Source: Nitrosomonas sp. (GTDB lineage: Bacteria; Pseudomonadota; Gammaproteobacteria; Burkholderiales; Nitrosomonadaceae). From it: DNA of 64,000 nt. Shown in pieces: positions 8,328-17,167 of the stretch (position 1 is the first letter of the stretch; every line of letters starts with the position of its first letter). A model generated the notes under the pieces. The model was given only the letters and a program-made list of their open reading frames with translations, ran no database searches and was not told the DNA's origin. The stretch is taken from contig JAMWZY010000005.1 of assembly GCA_024281825.1 (NCBI GenBank), positions 124,001 to 188,000 of the forward strand. The letters run 5' to 3'. The translations under genes were made by a program, and so were the position numbers.

Positions 8328-9737
8328 TTACAAACTATAATACAGTTCAAATTCAACTGGGTGTGTGGTCATACGCAAGCGTGTGACTTCTGCCATTTTA
8401 AGTTGGATGTAAGCATCAATCATGTCATTGGAAAAAACACCGCCCCGCGTCAGGAAATCGCGATCTTTGTCTAAACAATCCAGAGCCTCGTCTAATGAAG
8501 CGCAAACATTTGGCACTTTTGCAGCTTCCTCAGGTGGCAAGTCATATAGGTTCTTATCCATCGGATCGCCAGGGTGTATTTTATTTTGAATGCCATCCAA
8601 CCCGGCCATCATGAGTGCAGTGAAAGCTAAATAAGGATTGGCCATTGGGTCGGGAAAGCGTACTTCAACGCGACGTCCTTTAGGGCTGCTGGTATGTGGA
8701 ATGCGAATAGCGGCCGAACGGTTGCTGGCTGAATAGGCTAAATTGACAGGTGCTTCAAAACCGGGAACTAAGCGTTTATATGAATTGGTGCCGGGATTGG
8801 TAATAGCGTTGAGCGCCTTGGCATGTTTTAGAATGCCGCCAATATAGTAAAGTGCTAATTCGGATAGACCTGCATAACCATTTCCTGAGAAAAGATTTTT
8901 GCCATCTTTCCAAATAGATTGATGCACGTGCATTCCGGAGCCATTATCACCGACGATTGGCTTAGGCATAAATGTGGCGGTTTTACCATACGAATGCGCT
9001 ACATTGTGTACGATATATTTTAGTATTTGACTCCAATCGGCGCGTTTGACCAAGGTATTGAAGTTTGTACCAATTTCGCATTGTCCTGCAGTAGCGACTT
9101 CATGATGATGAACTTCCACACCAATACCCATTTCTTCTAAGGCTAGGCACATGGCAGAGCGGATATCTTGCAGCGAATCGACAGGCGGCACGGGAAGGTA
9201 ACCACCTTTTACAACTGGGCGGTGGCCTGTATTGGCATTATCGTATTTGTTGCCGGAACTCCAGGCCGCTTCTTCGGATTCAATTTTTACCGAGCACCCC
9301 GACATGTCGATGTTCCAACGGACCGAATCAAAAATAAAAAATTCTGGTTCTGGGCCAAAGTAAGCTACATCACCGATGCCAGTTGATTTTAAATAGGTTT
9401 CTGCGCGTTTGGCGAGTGAACGAGGATCGCGGTTGTAACCTTTTCCATCAGCGGGTTCAACCACATCACAGGTGATGAATAGGGTAGGTTCGTCCATGAA
9501 TGGATCCATGTTGGCCGTATCCGGATCCGGCATCAGCAGCATATCAGAAGCTTGAATACCTTTCCAGCCGCCGATCGAAGAACCATCAAACGGATGACCA
9601 TCCTCAAATTTATCGACATCAAACGTGTGTGCGGGTACGGTAATATGGTGTTCCTTACCATTCGTGTCGGTAAAACGCAGATCAACAAACTTAACGTCAT
9701 TGTCTTGAATTAATTTCAAAACATCAGCTACAGCCAT
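8328..9737 (-). CDS. glnA: Glutamine synthetase, type I
   Basis: 469 residues from the ATG at 9737, chosen because GGAGAG lies just before it; an ATG 12 bases further out overlaps that ribosome site. The enzyme makes glutamine from glutamate, ammonia and ATP in the cytoplasm. Visible signatures: [12 protein letters not shown] near the N terminus, the ATP-site block [16 protein letters not shown], and NRSAAIRIP. Tyr398 in NLYDLPPEE is the adenylylation site, so control by GlnE is expected. Length is exactly that of the dodecameric GSI-beta class. No clear NtrC or sigma-54 sites were recognised upstream. Confidence 0.97.
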   Translation of the reverse strand: MAVADVLKLIQDNDVKFVDLRFTDTNGKEHHITVPAHTFDVDKFEDGHPFDGSSIGGWKGIQASDMLLMPDPDTANMDPFMDEPTLFITCDVVEPADGKGYNRDPRSLAKRAETYLKSTGIGDVAYFGPEPEFFIFDSVRWNIDMSGCSVKIESEEAAWSSGNKYDNANTGHRPVVKGGYLPVPPVDSLQDIRSAMCLALEEMGIGVEVHHHEVATAGQCEIGTNFNTLVKRADWSQILKYIVHNVAHSYGKTATFMPKPIVGDNGSGMHVHQSIWKDGKNLFSGNGYAGLSELALYYIGGILKHAKALNAITNPGTNSYKRLVPGFEAPVNLAYSASNRSAAIRIPHTSSPKGRRVEVRFPDPMANPYLAFTALMMAGLDGIQNKIHPGDPMDKNLYDLPPEEAAKVPNVCASLDEALDCLDKDRDFLTRGGVFSNDMIDAYIQLKMAEVTRLRMTTHPVEFELYYSL

Positions 9738-10007
9738 TTTTCTCTCCAAAGAGCATTGTGCAATGCATTCAACAAAGAATTAAAAACGTATGATTATACC
9801 AGCACGCCAGCGTAAATGATTTGCATGCGTATCATTCTGCACAATAACATTGTAAAAGCCGTCTTTTTATTGCATAAAATTGGGACCGTAGCAAATAGAG
9901 TATTGTAAGATCGCAAATAGATGAGCAGTAAATTGTGCGGCTCTGGATTGCCATTAAACCGTTGCATCGTTGAATTGGAAGAACAATAGTGTTTGAATTT
10001 TGCCCGA

Positions 10008-11525
10008 ATGTCCAAAGCGCTTAGTATTCTCAATAAGGTTTTTGGTTATTCATCTTTCCGTGGGCAACAAGCGGAGGTAATTGACTATGTTGCCGCAGGT
10101 GGCGATTGCCTGATTCTCATGCCGACCGGTGGTGGAAAATCACTGTGTTATCAGATTCCGGCTTTGTTGCGTCCGGGTGTTGCGATTGTTGTTTCTCCCT
10201 TAATTGCACTAATGCAAGATCAGGTTGCTGCACTGAATGGAGTGGGTGTGCGTGCTGCAGCATTAAATTCATCGCTGCTGCTCGAAGAAGTCGCGCGAAT
10301 AGAACAACAGTTGTTAGCACAGCGCTATGATTTATTGTACATCGCGCCAGAGCGTTTGCTGACTCCCCGGTTTTTGCGCCTTATTGAACAAATACCCATT
10401 GCGTTGTTTGCCATTGATGAAGCCCATTGTGTTTCGCAGTGGGGGCATGATTTCCGTCCTGAATATAGCCAGCTATGTGTATTGCATCAACGTTTCCCTT
10501 TGGTTCCGAGAATTGCTTTGACTGCCACCGCCGATCTGGATACGCGTCAAGAAATCATCGAACGGTTGGGATTGAAAGATGCCAGGATTTTTATTGATAG
10601 TTTTGATCGCCCCAATATTCGCTATCAGGTAGTCGATAAATCCAACAGTCGTAGGCAATTGTTGAATTTCATCCAATCGCAACATGCGAATGAAGCTGGA
10701 ATCGTATATTGTGCTTCACGTAAAAAGGTTGAAGAGATTACTGCATGGTTGGTCGATCAAGGTATGTGTGCAGTCGCTTATCATGCAGGCATGGAAATGT
10801 TGCAACGTCAGTTAAATCAAGAAAGGTTTTTGCAGGAAGAGGGGGTGGTCATGGTGGCGACTATCGCTTTTGGCATGGGAATCGACAAACCAAACGTACG
10901 TTTTGTCGCACATCTAGATTTGCCAAAAAGTATAGAAGGTTATTATCAGGAAACGGGACGGGCGGGTCGCGATGGCCATATGGCCAACGCTTGGATGGCA
11001 TATGGATTGAATGATGTTATCTACCGCCGGCGTATGATCGAAGAGTCCCAAGTGCAATTCAAATTTAAGCAAGTTGCGGTGCAGAAATTACAAGCGATGC
11101 TAACACTCTGTGAGGCCACTACATGCCGGCGTTTACAAATGTTGCATTACTTTGGTGAGAACTCGATAACCGAGTCGTGCGGGAATTGCGATGTTTGCTT
11201 GAATCCTCCACAAGTATGGGATGCGACGATTGCCGTACAGAAGGCGCTTTCATGTGTTTATCGCACTGGGCAGATGTTTGGCGTCGGGCATTTGGTGGAT
11301 GTTTTGCGTGGCAATTTAACCGCGCATGTCAAAGAATGGCAACACGACACCTTAAGTACTTTTGCGATTGGCGAAGATTTGCCTGGAAAAACCTGGCGGT
11401 CGATATTTCGTCAACTAGTCGCGTTGGGACTATTGACGACCGACAGCGAAGGTTATGGTGCCTTACGCCTTACAGAGGCTAGCCGTGTGGTACTGAAAGG
11501 AAGGCAAGCAGTGTATTTACGCTAA
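10008..11525 (+). CDS. recQ: RecQ-family ATP-dependent DNA helicase lacking HRDC
   Basis: 505 residues from ATG 10008; a TTG 15 bases upstream is in frame but weaker. Walker A PTGGGKS lies at 39-45 and DEAH at 137-140. Helicase motifs [41 protein letters not shown] and QETGRAGRD follow. The RecQ-specific zinc site is seen as TCRRL plus CGNCDVC, then an RQC winged helix. The usual C-terminal HRDC domain is absent: the protein stops after the RQC-like part, about 100 residues shorter than E. coli RecQ. It unwinds DNA 3'-5' in recombination and repair. A second full-length RecQ may exist elsewhere. Confidence 0.92.
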   Translation: MSKALSILNKVFGYSSFRGQQAEVIDYVAAGGDCLILMPTGGGKSLCYQIPALLRPGVAIVVSPLIALMQDQVAALNGVGVRAAALNSSLLLEEVARIEQQLLAQRYDLLYIAPERLLTPRFLRLIEQIPIALFAIDEAHCVSQWGHDFRPEYSQLCVLHQRFPLVPRIALTATADLDTRQEIIERLGLKDARIFIDSFDRPNIRYQVVDKSNSRRQLLNFIQSQHANEAGIVYCASRKKVEEITAWLVDQGMCAVAYHAGMEMLQRQLNQERFLQEEGVVMVATIAFGMGIDKPNVRFVAHLDLPKSIEGYYQETGRAGRDGHMANAWMAYGLNDVIYRRRMIEESQVQFKFKQVAVQKLQAMLTLCEATTCRRLQMLHYFGENSITESCGNCDVCLNPPQVWDATIAVQKALSCVYRTGQMFGVGHLVDVLRGNLTAHVKEWQHDTLSTFAIGEDLPGKTWRSIFRQLVALGLLTTDSEGYGALRLTEASRVVLKGRQAVYLR

Positions 11526-11623
11526 AATAGCGTGTATTAAAAGATATTCATATATCGAGTTCCTGCATCAATTAATGGCTAGAAGAGCAACAAATTTTAC
11601 CGCCGTGATGGCATATAGTTGAA

Positions 11624-12022
11624 TTATCGGTGATTGCTCCGGCTTGACGAGTTTATTTTTATTTCTTCAATGATTTGCGCGTCTTCAATCATACTGGGTT
11701 GCTTAGAGTGAGCGGATGATCCGGCATCGCTCCAATCTTCATCAGCATGTTCTTTAGAACGATTGAATTGGTTATATTTTCTACGTAACCACCAGAATCG
11801 CGCACCTATGAAGGTGGCAGCCACGGCAAGCAAAGCTAGGAATGCGGCAAAAAAGAAGAAACCGACCATGGTCATCACGATTACAACAGGGACCAGTAGC
11901 GCATAAGTAGTCCAGTGATTAGCAGAAAAAATAGGGGTACGACCGGTTGTGTTGGTTCCAGAATCATGGGTATTATTACTCAGTATTCTGTGGATGATAA
12001 TTCTTCTTGGATCGTGGTTCAT
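11624..12022 (-). CDS. Small membrane protein, unknown
   Basis: A 132-residue protein with one long hydrophobic stretch at about 40-75 (YALLVPVVIVMTMVGFFFF, then AAFLALLAVAATF), likely two short helices or a hairpin, followed by basic residues and an acidic Ser-rich tail. I do not recognise the family. Its ATG overlaps the pepP stop codon by four bases, so it is translationally coupled to pepP. The coupling argues that it is a real gene. Confidence 0.6.
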   Translation of the reverse strand: MNHDPRRIIIHRILSNNTHDSGTNTTGRTPIFSANHWTTYALLVPVVIVMTMVGFFFFAAFLALLAVAATFIGARFWWLRRKYNQFNRSKEHADEDWSDAGSSAHSKQPSMIEDAQIIEEIKINSSSRSNHR

Positions 12023-13344
12023 TGCATTAACTCCTCTATGTCAGCGATGGTCTTAGGTGCTGCTGCGGTTAATATATTATGGTCGCTTGCAGTCACAACA
12101 ACATCATCCTCTATTCGAATACCAATATTCCAGAAATGTTCCGCAACGTTGTCATCTGCTCGAATGTAACATCCTGGTTCTACCGTCAATACCATGCCCG
12201 GCTGTAATGCGCGCCATGCGCCGCGTTGCTTATATTGACCCGCATCATGTACATCCATTCCTAACCAATGTCCGGTGCGATGCATGTAAAAACGTTTGTA
12301 GTCCTCAGATTCTAGCACGCCATCGAGACTTCCATGACATAGACCTAAATCGATAAAGCCTTGCGCTAAAACTTGCAGTGCTGCCTGATGAGGCTCATTC
12401 CATAGATTTCCCGGCTTTACCTGTGCAATAGCAGCGGTCTGTGCATTTAGCACCAGTTGATAAACATCCTTCTGTGCGGCAGAAAATTTTCCATTGATTG
12501 GAAAGGTGCGGGTAATGTCTGAAGCATAGCCATACAATTCACACCCGGCATCGATCAATAGCAAATCACCGGATTTCAATTCCGCAGTATTTTCGACATA
12601 ATGTAACACACATGCATTGGCGCCACCGGCAACGATTGATGTGTAGGCTGGGAAACGGGCACCTAACCGATTGAAAGTGTAAAGCAACTCGGCCTCGATT
12701 TCATACTCGTACTTATTGGGTGTTGTTATTTGCATGGCGCGCTGATGTGCTTGTACGGAAATATTGGCAGCTTGCTGCATTATTTGTAGTTCTTCGCTGC
12801 TTTTGATCAAACGCATTTCATCCAGAATAACGCGGCAATCCGTGATTTTTTCTGGTGCCATTACACCAGTGCGGATTTGATCACGAACTTGATTCATCCA
12901 GCGGATTATCCGCTGATCCCATGAGGAATCATGTCCCAGTGCAGTATAAATAACGGGTTGATCTGCCAGTAAAGTGGGCAGGATTTCATCCAGTTGCGTA
13001 ATCGGGTAGGTCTCATCAAAATTAAAGACTTCTTTGGCCGCTTCAGGGCCATAGCGATATCCATCCCAAATTTCCCGCTCTTTGTCTTTTGCGCGACAAA
13101 ATAGAATATGTTTTTCCGGTATTTTGTCTGTTTTTGCAACGATAACCAGTACCGCTTCTGGTTCGGAAAAGCCACTCAAATAATAGAAGTAACTATCAAA
13201 ACGATACGGATAGTGTGCATCACGATTGCGTACTCGTTCTGGTGCTGTTGGAATGATCGCAATTCCCGCTTGCATATGTTGGGCAAACAACTGACGACGT
13301 TTGAGATAAGATTGGATAGGTATCGTGAATGTTTGCATGGTCAT
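12019..13344 (-). CDS. pepP: Xaa-Pro aminopeptidase
   Basis: A 441-residue M24B peptidase with an N-terminal aminopeptidase-P domain (RDAHYPYRFDSYFYYLSGF) and a pita-bread catalytic domain. Dinuclear metal ligands are visible: Asp in LLIDAGCELYGYASDITRTFP, His in HRTGHWLGMDVHD, Glu in TVEPGCYI and Glu in GIRIEDD. It removes N-terminal residues preceding proline, in the cytoplasm. It lies in a minus-strand run with murU, amgK and the small membrane protein, though functional linkage with the sugar genes is not obvious. Confidence 0.95.
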   Translation of the reverse strand: MTMQTFTIPIQSYLKRRQLFAQHMQAGIAIIPTAPERVRNRDAHYPYRFDSYFYYLSGFSEPEAVLVIVAKTDKIPEKHILFCRAKDKEREIWDGYRYGPEAAKEVFNFDETYPITQLDEILPTLLADQPVIYTALGHDSSWDQRIIRWMNQVRDQIRTGVMAPEKITDCRVILDEMRLIKSSEELQIMQQAANISVQAHQRAMQITTPNKYEYEIEAELLYTFNRLGARFPAYTSIVAGGANACVLHYVENTAELKSGDLLLIDAGCELYGYASDITRTFPINGKFSAAQKDVYQLVLNAQTAAIAQVKPGNLWNEPHQAALQVLAQGFIDLGLCHGSLDGVLESEDYKRFYMHRTGHWLGMDVHDAGQYKQRGAWRALQPGMVLTVEPGCYIRADDNVAEHFWNIGIRIEDDVVVTASDHNILTAAAPKTIADIEELMQ

Positions 13345-13366
13345 GAATCTGAATGAATGGATCCGT

Positions 13367-14104
13367 TTATGATTGTGCCTGTGTTTTCAGGTGATTGTCC
13401 AATTGTTGCAGGCGCTCTGGAGTGCCGACATCGATCCATTGACCAGAAAAATATTCTCCGGTTACCTGGTTGTTTTGCATTGCGTGGCGTAACAGTGGCG
13501 CTAATTTTGCAGCTTCGCCTGGTACAACGGTATGAAAAAATTGAGATTGGTACAGGCCAATGCCACTAAATGTGAGCTTCTTTGTTTCTGTCGAGGTAAC
13601 ATATCCATGCTGCAAAGAAAAATCACCTTCCGGATGGTGCTCGGGATTATTTACCAAAATAAGATGTGCTAATCTTTGTTTTGCTTGTGTTTGCATGGTA
13701 TCCAATGTAGCGCGCAATGGCGTATAATCAAATTCGCAATAAATATCACCATTCACTACTAGAAAAGGCATTGTTTGTTGAGGATTGGTGAGCAAATGCA
13801 TTGCGCTGACAATACCGCCGGCTGTTTCTAGTACCAGTGTTTCCGGTGAGTAGTGAATACGAACGCCATATTGATCGCCATTTCCTAAGGCTTCTTCGAT
13901 CATCGTGCCGAGATAAGCATGATTGATGACAATATTCATAAATCCTGCACGTGCCAGATTAAAAATTTGATATTCGATCAATGCGTGCTTGCCAGCTTTC
14001 AGCAGTGGCTTAGGTAAATTATCAGTCAATGGGCGCATGCGCTTTCCTTGTCCAGCCGCCAGGATCATCGCATGGTACGGATTGTGGTTAGAATGTGTAG
14101 CCAA
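13367..14104 (-). CDS. murU: N-acetylmuramate-1-phosphate uridylyltransferase
   Basis: A 245-residue nucleotidyltransferase. The N-terminal signature AMILAAGQGKRMRPLTDNLPKP and the metal-binding block FLVVNGDIYCEFD mark the family; GIGLYQSQFF and YFSGQWIDVGTPERL are typical of its C-terminal part. With AmgK it forms the UDP-MurNAc salvage route that bypasses de novo MurA. Its start overlaps the end of amgK by 17 bases, so the pair is coupled. The substrate is inferred from this pairing. Confidence 0.88.
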   Translation of the reverse strand: MATHSNHNPYHAMILAAGQGKRMRPLTDNLPKPLLKAGKHALIEYQIFNLARAGFMNIVINHAYLGTMIEEALGNGDQYGVRIHYSPETLVLETAGGIVSAMHLLTNPQQTMPFLVVNGDIYCEFDYTPLRATLDTMQTQAKQRLAHLILVNNPEHHPEGDFSLQHGYVTSTETKKLTFSGIGLYQSQFFHTVVPGEAAKLAPLLRHAMQNNQVTGEYFSGQWIDVGTPERLQQLDNHLKTQAQS

Positions 14105-15092
14105 TTTTCGATTCGGGGATTACGGGGTGTAATTCATCGAGCAAACTTAATAGCGGTCTTAGTTCGTGATAGCGGTCACAGGTTTTTCGCAGATAGTCCA
14201 ACACCAGTGGCATGTCATTGAGATAATTAGATTTACCGTCACGGTAATTGAGTCGGGCGAAAATGCCTAATACTTTTAGGTGGCGTTGTACGCCCATCCA
14301 TTCGAAATCTCGGTAGAAAGCTGAAAAATCAGTTGTTACAGGCAAATTTGCTTGGCGCGCTTTTTCCCAATAGCGGATTGTCCAATCGAGAATGCGTTCT
14401 TCATCCCAACAAATGTAGGCATCTTTTAATAAGGATACCAAATCATAGGTGATTGGGCCAAAAACCGCATCTTGGAAATCAATGATACCGGGATTGGGTG
14501 AGGCTACCATTAAATTGCGCGAATGATAGTCACGATGAACTAATACTTTAGGTTGGGCGAGATTGTTTTGTAGGATTTGATTAAAAATATTTTCTAACAC
14601 CGCTTTTTGCGTCGTAGACAAATTAGCGTGTAGATGCTTGGCAATGTACCAATCGGGAAATAAGCTTAATTCTCTACGCAACAATGCTTCATCGCAATCT
14701 GGCAGATTGGGCGCTTGTGATGATAATTGCATTTTGACCAATGCATCAGTCGCATCATTATATAGTGAATTGGCTTGATCAGCGTCTTGCATCAATATTT
14801 GCAAATAAGTTGTATGACCCAGATCGGAAAGCAGTAAAAACCCCTGTGCTAAATCGTATGACCATACTTTGGGTACATGCACTCCAGTTGCTGCAAGCAT
14901 GTTGGCAACTTGTAAGAAAGGCTTGCAATCTTCTTGCTGCGGCGGGGCATCCATGACTATCCAGGTTTTGCTATCTAGAAAAACGCGGAAATAACGGCGG
15001 AAGCTCGCGTCTGCGGATGCGGGTTGTAAAGTAAAAATTTCTCCCGGAAATTGTGCTTTAAGCCAATTTTCTAATAGATGTTGACGTTCCAT
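14088..15092 (-). CDS. amgK: N-acetylmuramate/N-acetylglucosamine kinase
   Basis: A 334-residue aminoglycoside-phosphotransferase-fold kinase. Motifs: SADASFRRYFRV near residue 25 (glycine-loop equivalent), the catalytic loop VLVHRDYHSRNLMV and the metal-binding GIIDFQDAVFGPITYDL. It phosphorylates the anomeric position of amino sugars released during wall recycling, giving the substrate for MurU encoded directly downstream. The ATG is the first in a clear open frame. Confidence 0.88.
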   Translation of the reverse strand: MERQHLLENWLKAQFPGEIFTLQPASADASFRRYFRVFLDSKTWIVMDAPPQQEDCKPFLQVANMLAATGVHVPKVWSYDLAQGFLLLSDLGHTTYLQILMQDADQANSLYNDATDALVKMQLSSQAPNLPDCDEALLRRELSLFPDWYIAKHLHANLSTTQKAVLENIFNQILQNNLAQPKVLVHRDYHSRNLMVASPNPGIIDFQDAVFGPITYDLVSLLKDAYICWDEERILDWTIRYWEKARQANLPVTTDFSAFYRDFEWMGVQRHLKVLGIFARLNYRDGKSNYLNDMPLVLDYLRKTCDRYHELRPLLSLLDELHPVIPESKIGYTF

Positions 15093-15276
15093 GAGTGTAT
15101 CTTATTGGGTAATAAATATGAGGAAAGATAAAAAATCGTCAAATAAATTTTAATGTTCAAAACTGACATGGCAGAATAGACTATCCATAACAATAGATTA
15201 TGGAATTTTATCACGGTGATCTGTGGCTAATATACGATATTGGTATATCAGCATGATAGGAATAAAGGAGATGTTA

Positions 15277-15570
15277 ATGTTAAATAAAAATGTGATCGAT
15301 GAAATCAATGCCAAAGTAAGCGAAATTTTTCATAACAGCCCTGTAAAAGATATTGAGAAAAATATCAAGGTATTATTATCAGGTGCCTTTACTCGTCTTG
15401 ATTTGGTCACGCGCAATGAATTCGAGATTCAGCAGGAAGTCTTGCAACGCACCCGTGAAAAATTAATCATCCTTGAAGCTAAAGTTGCCGCATTGGAGGA
15501 AAGATCAAGACAATCAGCATCATACTCTGTAGATGCAGATAATGTAACAGAAATACGGCCACATCAATAA
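15277..15570 (+). CDS. ubiK: UbiK-type accessory factor (BMFP domain)
   Basis: 97 residues from the ATG at 15277. That start has AAAGGAG six bases ahead; an in-frame ATG at 15271 directly abuts this site. The protein begins LNKNVIDEINAKVSEIF and has a C-terminal heptad region (EFEIQQEVLQRTREKLIILE, then AKVAALEE), matching the trimeric coiled-coil BMFP/YqiC family that assists the UbiJ-dependent ubiquinone biosynthesis complex. It lies just before the YifB/ComM gene on the same strand, a common order in proteobacteria. Confidence 0.85.
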   Translation: MLNKNVIDEINAKVSEIFHNSPVKDIEKNIKVLLSGAFTRLDLVTRNEFEIQQEVLQRTREKLIILEAKVAALEERSRQSASYSVDADNVTEIRPHQ

Positions 15571-15647
15571 CAGGTGCGTCAGTCAAGTCTATTGCAAAAT
15601 TAACATCAAACCTGCCAATATTAAACTATTTGCAGGTGTAGTGTTCT

Positions 15648-17159
15648 ATGTCACTTGCTGTATTGTATAGCCGGGCCTTATCTGGTATGAATGCGCCGTT
15701 AGTGACGGTTGAGGTTCATATCGCTAACGGACTACCAAGCTTTACGATTGTCGGTCTTCCTGAAACAGAGGTCAGAGAAAGTAAAGATCGAGTCAGATCC
15801 GCATTACAAAATTCCCACTTTAAAATCCCTGCACAACGAATTACTGTCAATTTAGCTCCGGCTGATCTACCTAAAGAAAGCGGTCGATTCGATTTGCCGA
15901 TTGCACTAGGCATTTTGGCGGCTACGGGGCAGATTCCTAAAGAACAGTTGGATCAATATGAATGGGCCGGTGAATTAGCTTTAACTGGAGAATTGCGTCC
16001 GATTCAAGGTGCTCTGGCGATGACTTATCATGCTTCCCAGTCTGGGCGCGGCTTTGTGCTGCCCGAGCAAAACGCGGCTGAAGCGGCGCTGGTAAAAAAG
16101 GTTACCATTTATGCAGCGCGGTCATTGTTGCAAATATGCGCACATCTCTCTAAGCAAAAATTGCTACCCGTTTCCCAAGATACTGCAGATAATGAGGTTG
16201 CCACCGAAAATCAATATTTTCCCGATTTTGAGGACATCAAAGGACAAGTGTACGCTAAACGTGCTTTGGAGATTGCAGCTGCAGGTCGGCATAATATTTT
16301 GATGACAGGTCCACCGGGGACTGGAAAATCCATGATGGCAGCACGTTTTCCTGGGATTCTGCCACCGATGACCGAAGATGAAGCATTGGAGTCAGCGGCA
16401 ATACAATCACTAAGCTACGGGAGCTTTAATATTGCTGAGTGGAAACGCCGACCTTTTCGCGCGCCTCATCACACGGCATCAGGAGTTGCGTTGGTTGGGG
16501 GTGGCAGTCATCCACGTCCTGGGGAGATCTCGCTTGCCTTGCATGGTGTGCTATTTTTAGATGAATTCCCTGAATTTGACCGCAAAGTATTGGAGGTGTT
16601 ACGCGAGCCATTGGAATCAGGAAAAATTACGATTTCCCGCGCAGCGCGTCAGGCGGAATTTCCCGCCGATTTCCAGCTAGTCGCTGCTAGTAATCCGTGT
16701 TTCTGTGGGTATTTAGGTCACCCATCAGGCAAATGTCAATGCACCCCTGATCAAATTGCGCGTTACCGTGGAAGGATTTCCGGTCCGCTACTGGATCGGA
16801 TCGATATACAAATCGAGGTGCCAGCAGTGCCTCAGGAAGAGCTTATGCGCCAGAATATGACGGGTGAGAAAAGTAGTGTAATCCGGACACGTGTAATAGA
16901 ATCACATCAACGGCAATTGGCACGTCAGGGCAAAACTAACAATCGCTTGGGTGTCAAAGAAATTGACCAATATTGTACCCTCGATACGATCAGTGAAAAC
17001 TTGTTGAAACAAGCCATCAGCCGTTTGAACCTATCTGCACGCGCCTATCATCGTATTCTAAAAGTCGCACGAACGATTGCGGATTTATCGGGTGTTGAGA
17101 AAATTAGCAACCAGCATATTGCCGAAGCAATTCAATACCGAAGGCTGGATAAGCAATAA
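15648..17159 (+). CDS. comM: YifB/ComM family AAA+ ATPase (Mg-chelatase-like)
   Basis: A 503-residue protein with an N-terminal Lon-like fold (VEVHIANGLPSFTIVGLPE, and GRFDLPIALGILAATGQ), a central AAA+ module with Walker A GPPGTGKSMMA near residue 220 and Walker B VLFLDEFPEF, and the Mg-chelatase C-terminal part. A cysteine cluster (NPCFCGYLGHPSGKCQCTP) is the usual metal-binding-like insertion. ComM hexamers drive branch migration during natural transformation. Whether this organism is competent cannot be seen here. Confidence 0.92.
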   Translation: MSLAVLYSRALSGMNAPLVTVEVHIANGLPSFTIVGLPETEVRESKDRVRSALQNSHFKIPAQRITVNLAPADLPKESGRFDLPIALGILAATGQIPKEQLDQYEWAGELALTGELRPIQGALAMTYHASQSGRGFVLPEQNAAEAALVKKVTIYAARSLLQICAHLSKQKLLPVSQDTADNEVATENQYFPDFEDIKGQVYAKRALEIAAAGRHNILMTGPPGTGKSMMAARFPGILPPMTEDEALESAAIQSLSYGSFNIAEWKRRPFRAPHHTASGVALVGGGSHPRPGEISLALHGVLFLDEFPEFDRKVLEVLREPLESGKITISRAARQAEFPADFQLVAASNPCFCGYLGHPSGKCQCTPDQIARYRGRISGPLLDRIDIQIEVPAVPQEELMRQNMTGEKSSVIRTRVIESHQRQLARQGKTNNRLGVKEIDQYCTLDTISENLLKQAISRLNLSARAYHRILKVARTIADLSGVEKISNQHIAEAIQYRRLDKQ

Positions 17160-17167
17160 TGGCAATT

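Noticed and set aside
9794..10033. Minus-strand frame of 79 codons upstream of recQ
   Set aside because: It overlaps the recQ start, and glnA and recQ promoters should lie here; no motif seen.
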